Origin: Azospirillum sp. OGB3
GTDB taxonomy: Bacteria > Pseudomonadota > Alphaproteobacteria > Azospirillales > Azospirillaceae
Assembly (NCBI RefSeq): GCF_014192915.1
Contig: NZ_JACHYN010000004.1
Span: 310,001-374,000 of the forward strand
DNA: 64,000 nucleotides
Direction: 5' to 3'
The notes under the pieces are model-generated. The model was given only the letters and a program-made list of their open reading frames with translations, was not told the DNA's origin and searched no databases. The translations under genes were made by a program, and so were the position numbers. Positions within the stretch are counted from its first letter, which is position 1. The number at the start of each line of letters is the position of its first letter. Below are positions 60,063-64,000 of this stretch, in pieces.

Positions 60063-61087
60063 CGCCAGCCGATCCCTTCGCCCTTCACGGTGTTGCGCCA
60101 CGCCGCGCCCAGTTGGCGCCGCGCGAGCTGGAGCGCGGAGACCTCGCCCAGCAGGCCCTTCGGCAGCAGGAGGATCGACAGGAACATCACCAGACCGACC
60201 ATGATGTTGCGGAAGTCGCCGAAGGCGCGCAGTCCCTCCGGCAGCAGGATCAGCAGAAGCGCGCCGATCACCGCGCCGGGCAGGCTGCCCAGGCCGCCCA
60301 CCACCACCATCGCCAGGATCAGGATGGATTCGGAGAACTTGAAGTCGCCCGGCGAGATGTAGCCGGTCATGTGCGCCCACAGGCTGCCCGCCACTCCGGC
60401 GAAGAAGGCCGACAGGGTGAAGGCTTCCATCTTCAGCCGCGCCGTGCTGACGCCCATGGCGTCGGCGCACTGGTCGTCCTCGCGGATCGAGCGCAGCGCG
60501 TTGCCGTAATAGGAGTGGCTGAGCCGCCCGATCGCCAGCACGCACAGCGCCACCACCGTCGCCACCGTGTAGTAGGTGGCGAGCCGGCCCGACAGGCTGA
60601 AGCCGAACAGCTCCAGACCCTTGGTGACGATGATGCCGTTGGGGCCCTTGGTGAACTCCACCCAGTTCAGCATGACCAGATAGAGCATCTGCCCGATGGC
60701 CAGCGTCGCCACAGCGAAATAAATGCTGACCAGCCGCATGGTCGGCAGCGCCACCAGGAAGGCGATCAGCGCCGCCACCAGACCGGACAGCGGCAGCGTC
60801 ACCGTGAAGCCCAGCCCGAACTTGGTCGAGAGCAGGGCGGCGGTGTAGGCGCCGACCCCGTAGAAGGCGGCGTGCCCGAGATGCAGCAGCCCGGCCACCC
60901 CGGTAACCAGATGCATGGAGGCGGACAGCAGGATGAAGATCAGCGCCAGATTGGCGATCTGGTAGAAATAGCCGCGGTCGAAGCCGGCCAGCAGGGCGGG
61001 CAGCCCCACGAAGACCAGCAGGGCGAGCAGGAGCGGAATCAGCGCGCCTTGCCCGCGCCGCGGCGCCGACAGGTCAGACACGTTCAC
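60059..61087 (-). CDS. livM: Branched-chain-type amino acid ABC permease (LivM)
   Basis: This 342-residue permease has about ten hydrophobic segments and the LivM marks G-H-A-A-F-Y-G-V-G-A-Y near 72 and R-E-D-D-Q-C-A-D-A-M-G near 200 with the coupling loop that follows. It overlaps livH by 14 bp and livG by 4 bp. With LivH it makes the membrane channel. Confidence 0.93.
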   Translation of the reverse strand: MNVSDLSAPRRGQGALIPLLLALLVFVGLPALLAGFDRGYFYQIANLALIFILLSASMHLVTGVAGLLHLGHAAFYGVGAYTAALLSTKFGLGFTVTLPLSGLVAALIAFLVALPTMRLVSIYFAVATLAIGQMLYLVMLNWVEFTKGPNGIIVTKGLELFGFSLSGRLATYYTVATVVALCVLAIGRLSHSYYGNALRSIREDDQCADAMGVSTARLKMEAFTLSAFFAGVAGSLWAHMTGYISPGDFKFSESILILAMVVVGGLGSLPGAVIGALLLILLPEGLRAFGDFRNIMVGLVMFLSILLLPKGLLGEVSALQLARRQLGAAWRNTVKGEGIGWR

Positions 61088-61988
61088 GGCGCGCTCCGAA
61101 CAGTCCGTTGGGGAAGAAGATCAGGGTCAGGATCAGGAAGCCGTAGGCCACCATGTCCGACCAGCCCGACGACACGAAGGTCGTCGCCATGCTCTCCGAG
61201 ATGCCCAGGATCAGGGCGCAGATCACAGCCCCCGGGATCGAGGACAGGCCGCCCATTACCATGGCGACGAAGGCCTTGATGCCGGGGACGAAGCCCATGG
61301 CGGGGAAGATCGCCCCGTAATAGAGCCCGGTCAGGATGCCCGCCGCCGCCCCCATCATCGAGCCGACGACGAAGGTCATGATGATGGTGCGGTCGGTGTC
61401 GATGCCGACATATTTGGCGCCCAGCGGGTTGTTCGACACCGCCCGGATCGACAGGCCGATGCGGGTGCGGGTCAGCAGATACTGGAGACCGATCAGCATC
61501 GCGGCGGCCACGCCGAAGATGATGAAGTCGCCGGTCACCAGGATCACCGGCCCGATGCGCACCGGCGTGTTGATGAGATACTCGAACGGGACGGAGCGCA
61601 TCTGCGACCCGAACACGATCTCCAGCGCCTCGCGCACCACGATGGACACGGCGAGCGAGGAGAGCAGGGTGGATTCACGCATCGCCCGCGACTTCAGCGA
61701 CGCCTCGTCGGTGAAGCGGCGGAAGGGTTTGAAGGCGATCCGTTCCAGCGAGAATCCGGCCATGGCGCCGATCGCCAGGGCGATGAAGATCACCGCGAAG
61801 ATCGGCGGGGCCGTCGCGGAAATCAGCACCAGTCCGGCGAAGGCGCCCAGTGTGTAGACCTCGCCATGGGCGAAGTTGACGACGTTCAGCACGCCGAAGA
61901 TCAGCGTGAAGCCGATCGCCATCAGCGCGTAGGTCATCCCCAGCGACAGCCCGATGGCGAGCTGCTGGAGGTAATATGGGTCGATCAT
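61074..61988 (-). CDS. livH: Branched-chain-type amino acid ABC permease (LivH)
   Basis: This 304-residue permease has eight or so hydrophobic segments and the LivH marks A-L-M-A-I-G-F-T-L-I-F-G-V-L-N-V-V-N-F-A near 21-40, H-G-E near 41-43 and R-A-V-S-N-N near 182. It lies 54 bp after livK. The permease pair resembles those of general amino acid or amide (urea) transporters as well; substrate choice depends on LivK. Confidence 0.92.
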   Translation of the reverse strand: MIDPYYLQQLAIGLSLGMTYALMAIGFTLIFGVLNVVNFAHGEVYTLGAFAGLVLISATAPPIFAVIFIALAIGAMAGFSLERIAFKPFRRFTDEASLKSRAMRESTLLSSLAVSIVVREALEIVFGSQMRSVPFEYLINTPVRIGPVILVTGDFIIFGVAAAMLIGLQYLLTRTRIGLSIRAVSNNPLGAKYVGIDTDRTIIMTFVVGSMMGAAAGILTGLYYGAIFPAMGFVPGIKAFVAMVMGGLSSIPGAVICALILGISESMATTFVSSGWSDMVAYGFLILTLIFFPNGLFGARRERV

Positions 61989-62042
61989 GCGGGCCGTTCG
62001 CTGGAGATCGTTAGGCTATCGGGTCGGAAGGGGGCGCGCTGG

Positions 62043-63155
62043 TCAGTCGGCGACCGGCACGAAGGCACCGCCCTTGACCTCGACCTTCACCAGCTCCTTC
62101 TCGGCCTCGCGGTCGGCGCTGAAGCTGGTCTTGCCGGTTACGCCGGCGAAGTCCTTGGTCTGGGCCAGGGCGTCGCGCACCTTCTCGCGGGTCGGGTTCG
62201 GGTAGGCCTTCTCGACTGCGGCCAGCATGATGCGCACGGCGTCATAGGCCTGGGCCGGGAACTGGCCCGGAACCGCGCCGTTGGAGGCGGCCTTCCACTC
62301 CGTCACGAAATGCTGGATGTGCGGGGCCGGGTCGGTCGGCAGGAAGTTGGAGGTCAGATGGACGCCCTCCGCGGCTTCGCCGGCCAGCTCGATCAGCTTC
62401 GGGCTGTAGGCGGCCGAGGTCGAGTAGACCGGGGTCTTGATGCCGAGCTGCTGCACCTGACGCAGGAACTGCGCGCCGTCCTCGTAGAAGAAGCCGGTGT
62501 AGATGGCGTCCGGCTTCGCGCGCTCCAGCTTGCTGATCAGCGAACGGTAGTCCTTCAGGCCGCGGTTGAAGAACTCAGAGAAGACCACCGTGCCGCCGTT
62601 GGCCTTCACGCCGTCGGTGAAACCGGAGACGACGGACTGGCCCCAGTCGGTCTGCTCGGCGATGACGGCGATGTTCTTGTAGCCCTTGGACAGCATCCAC
62701 TTGGCGTTGTAGGGGCCTTCCTGCGCCTGGGTGGCGATGTTGCGGAACTGGTACTTGGAGATCTTGGTGTAGTCGGGGTGCGAGGCGGTCTGTGAAAGCT
62801 GCGGCATCCCGGCGTCCTTGTAGACCTGCGCCGAGGCCATCGACACGCCCGAGGTGAAGTCGCCCAGCACGCCGACGATCGCCTTGTCGTCCACGAACTT
62901 GCGGGCGATGTTGGTGCCCTCCTTGGCGTCGGAACGGCTGTCCTCGAAGACGATCTCCGCCTTGAAGGGCTTGCCGGACGCGTTGAACTCGGTCAGCGCG
63001 ATCTCGGCGGCCTTGCGGAAGTCCTGGCCGTACTGGGCGGTCTCGCCGGTCAGCGGCAGCTGGTAGCCGATCTTCACGGTGTCGGCGGCCAGGGCGGTGC
63101 CGGCAAGCGCACCGGTCATCAGGGCGGCGAGGGAGGCGGTCTTCAGGGCGGTCAT
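62043..63155 (-). CDS. livK: Liv-type ABC transporter substrate-binding protein
   Basis: This 370-residue periplasmic protein has a signal peptide (residues 1-23, T-A-L-A-A) and the LivK/Leu-binding fold: I-G-Y-Q-L-P-L-T-G near 29-37, F-E-D-S-R-S-D near 69 and G-D-F-T-S-G-V-S near 96. The Thr/Ser ligands that hold the amino acid's carboxylate are there (S-G-V-S and A-S-H-P), but binding of leucine itself is not certain. The start is ATG 63155. Since it lies between two ATC-hydrolase-family genes and an FAD oxidoreductase, its cargo may be a different amino acid or a heterocycle. Confidence 0.9.
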   Translation of the reverse strand: MTALKTASLAALMTGALAGTALAADTVKIGYQLPLTGETAQYGQDFRKAAEIALTEFNASGKPFKAEIVFEDSRSDAKEGTNIARKFVDDKAIVGVLGDFTSGVSMASAQVYKDAGMPQLSQTASHPDYTKISKYQFRNIATQAQEGPYNAKWMLSKGYKNIAVIAEQTDWGQSVVSGFTDGVKANGGTVVFSEFFNRGLKDYRSLISKLERAKPDAIYTGFFYEDGAQFLRQVQQLGIKTPVYSTSAAYSPKLIELAGEAAEGVHLTSNFLPTDPAPHIQHFVTEWKAASNGAVPGQFPAQAYDAVRIMLAAVEKAYPNPTREKVRDALAQTKDFAGVTGKTSFSADREAEKELVKVEVKGGAFVPVAD

Positions 63156-63238
63156 CGCGTGTGAACCTTTCTTGTGAAGGCCGGCTTCGAGGCCGGTGTT
63201 GGGCAGCGTCTTGCGGTTGGGCTTGGCAGCAGGGTGGC

Positions 63239-63751
63239 TCAGGCGGCCTTCGGGCCGGGCAGGACCTTCAGGCGGCAACAGCCCTCGTCGCCGGGCTTCC
63301 AGGTCTCGCCGCGGAAGACGAAGCCGGCCGCCTCGAACAGGCCGCCGTCGATGGCGCCGGCCATGTTGCAGAGCAGCTCCAGATCCTCGTCGGACTTGCC
63401 CTGGGCCTGCCACGCCTCCTTCAGGGGGCAGCGGTGGAAATGAATCTCCAGCGCGTCGCCGTCGCAGCGCTTGATCTCCGGCGCGAACATGGAATCGCGG
63501 TTGGGAATGCCGTCGAGGAAGGCGTGGCACAGGCCGGCGAGGTCGTCCGGGCCGTGCGCCGCGTATTTCACGCCCATCGCCTCGCCCAGGCGGCGGGTCG
63601 CCTCGCGCCCGATGTCCAGCGCCGTCTCGGTGCCGTAGCGCTCGCGCAGCACGTCGAACATGTGGGCGTAGGACGCCGCCCGCATCGCGTAGGCGTTGCG
63701 CAGCTGCGTGGCGTGGTCCGGGGCGGCGGGCGGAATGGTGTCTTCAGTCAT
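63239..63751 (-). CDS. ATC hydrolase family protein, copy 2
   Basis: This 170-residue relative of the protein encoded at 58045 is strongly diverged. It has E-I-H-F-H-R-C-P-L-K-E-A-W near residues 101-113, L-L-C-N-M-A-G-A-I-D near 125-134 and E-G-C-C-R-L-K-V near the C-terminus, giving the family's Cys pattern. It starts 2 bp after the stop of the FAD oxidoreductase gene and is 83 bp before livK. Two family members in one operon hint at sequential or hetero-oligomeric action. The family name is by homology only. Confidence 0.78.
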   Translation of the reverse strand: MTEDTIPPAAPDHATQLRNAYAMRAASYAHMFDVLRERYGTETALDIGREATRRLGEAMGVKYAAHGPDDLAGLCHAFLDGIPNRDSMFAPEIKRCDGDALEIHFHRCPLKEAWQAQGKSDEDLELLCNMAGAIDGGLFEAAGFVFRGETWKPGDEGCCRLKVLPGPKAA

Positions 63752-63753
63752 CG

Positions 63754-64000
63754 TCAGATTTCCCGGATGTCGTTCCAGCGGTATTGCAGGAGTTTGAACG
63801 GGCCGATGCGTTGCAGCAGCTCGTTGAAGGGCAGGGGGCGCGGCTCGGTCAGCGGCAGCGCCAACTCCGCCGGATCGCGGCCCAGAGCGGCGGAGGCCAG
63901 TTCCCGCCCCAGCGAGACGGACAGGGCGACTCCACGCCCGTTGCAGCCCGCCCAGGTGAAGGCGTTGGGGCCGAGCTGGTGGACCCGCGGGGTGTAGTCG
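63754..64000 (-). CDS. C-terminal part of an FAD-dependent amino-acid/amine oxidoreductase
   Basis: The last 82 residues are visible, ending at the TGA in 63754-63756; the start lies beyond the window. The stretch F-T-W-A-G-C-N-G-R-G-V-A-L-S is the C-terminal FAD-contact motif of the DAO superfamily (D-amino acid oxidase, gamma-glutamylputrescine oxidase, glycine oxidase and relatives). A tail with P-F-N-E-L-L-Q-R follows. The next gene starts 2 bp later. It is likely the first visible step in degrading the transported amino compound. Confidence 0.8.
   Translation of the reverse strand, partial: DYTPRVHQLGPNAFTWAGCNGRGVALSVSLGRELASAALGRDPAELALPLTEPRPLPFNELLQRIGPFKLLQYRWNDIREI

Overview
The window looks like a GC-rich alphaproteobacterial replicon, most likely Azospirillum or a close Rhodospirillales relative. 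The signs are the strong GC bias in third codon positions, an acetoacetyl-CoA reductase for polyhydroxybutyrate, a PmtA-type phospholipid N-methyltransferase, a PAS chemoreceptor ending in a PilZ domain, TRAP and Liv-type transporters, and an O-GlcNAc-transferase-like TPR protein. A ParA/ParB pair lies near 46-47 kb. No replication initiator is visible, so the kind of replicon (chromosome, chromid or plasmid) cannot be settled. I saw no tRNA, rRNA, CRISPR array or insertion sequence.

Layout. 0-3.1 kb: the end of an unknown gene, an unknown Cys-rich protein, and a four-gene minus-strand set (secreted OB-fold-like protein, ECF sigma factor, anti-sigma factor, small membrane protein). 3.2-11.6 kb: a sulfur-flavoured region. 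It has an ArsR regulator with the cysteine spacing of persulfide sensors (SqrR/BigR), a rhodanese translationally coupled to an RND pump and its adaptor, a YgaP-type DUF2892 membrane protein, a TtrSR-like two-component pair and thioredoxin 2. Two copies of one 22-bp operator sit in front of the regulator gene and between the pump operon and the DUF2892 gene. 11.9-16.1 kb: a chorismate-lyase-like protein, a short-chain dehydrogenase, pabB, pabC and a Tat-type DsrE protein. 16.2-21.6 kb: a site-2 protease with CBS domains, a small membrane protein, an Rrf2 regulator, an AceE-like transketolase and its divergent Lrp regulator.

21.7-28.5 kb: an organic-acid or sugar-acid uptake locus. It has a LysR regulator, an ExuT-like MFS carrier, a FadR-type GntR regulator and a complete TRAP transporter. 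Related AT-rich palindromes lie before the MFS and TRAP genes, with another just after the TRAP operon and a fourth before a lactate-permease gene at 54.9 kb. A 26-residue membrane peptide gene lies in this locus. 28.6-36.2 kb: DUF808 protein, an HTH protein, a 64-residue protein gene with its own terminator, the TPR/GT41 protein, an HD hydrolase, an ABC-2 exporter and a GFA protein. 36.4-42.0 kb: SGNH hydrolase, an LGDNCEFG-domain protein, a double-SIS protein, a FemAB-like transferase and an acyltransferase-3; together they suggest surface-glycan modification.

42.4-48.3 kb: phbB, three consecutive genes I do not recognise, parB, a ParA with a fused HTH domain, and divergent pmtA. 48.4-55.6 kb: a CUT1 sugar ABC transporter followed by a DeoR regulator, then lactate permease and an FMN reductase. 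56-64 kb: the Aer-PilZ receptor, then a minus-strand operon reading (from the right edge) FAD oxidoreductase, ATC-hydrolase-family protein, LivK, LivH, LivM, LivG, LivF and a second ATC-hydrolase-family protein. This last operon is the best candidate for an undescribed uptake-and-degradation pathway. The sulfur-sensing RND locus is the best candidate for an undescribed stress-response circuit.
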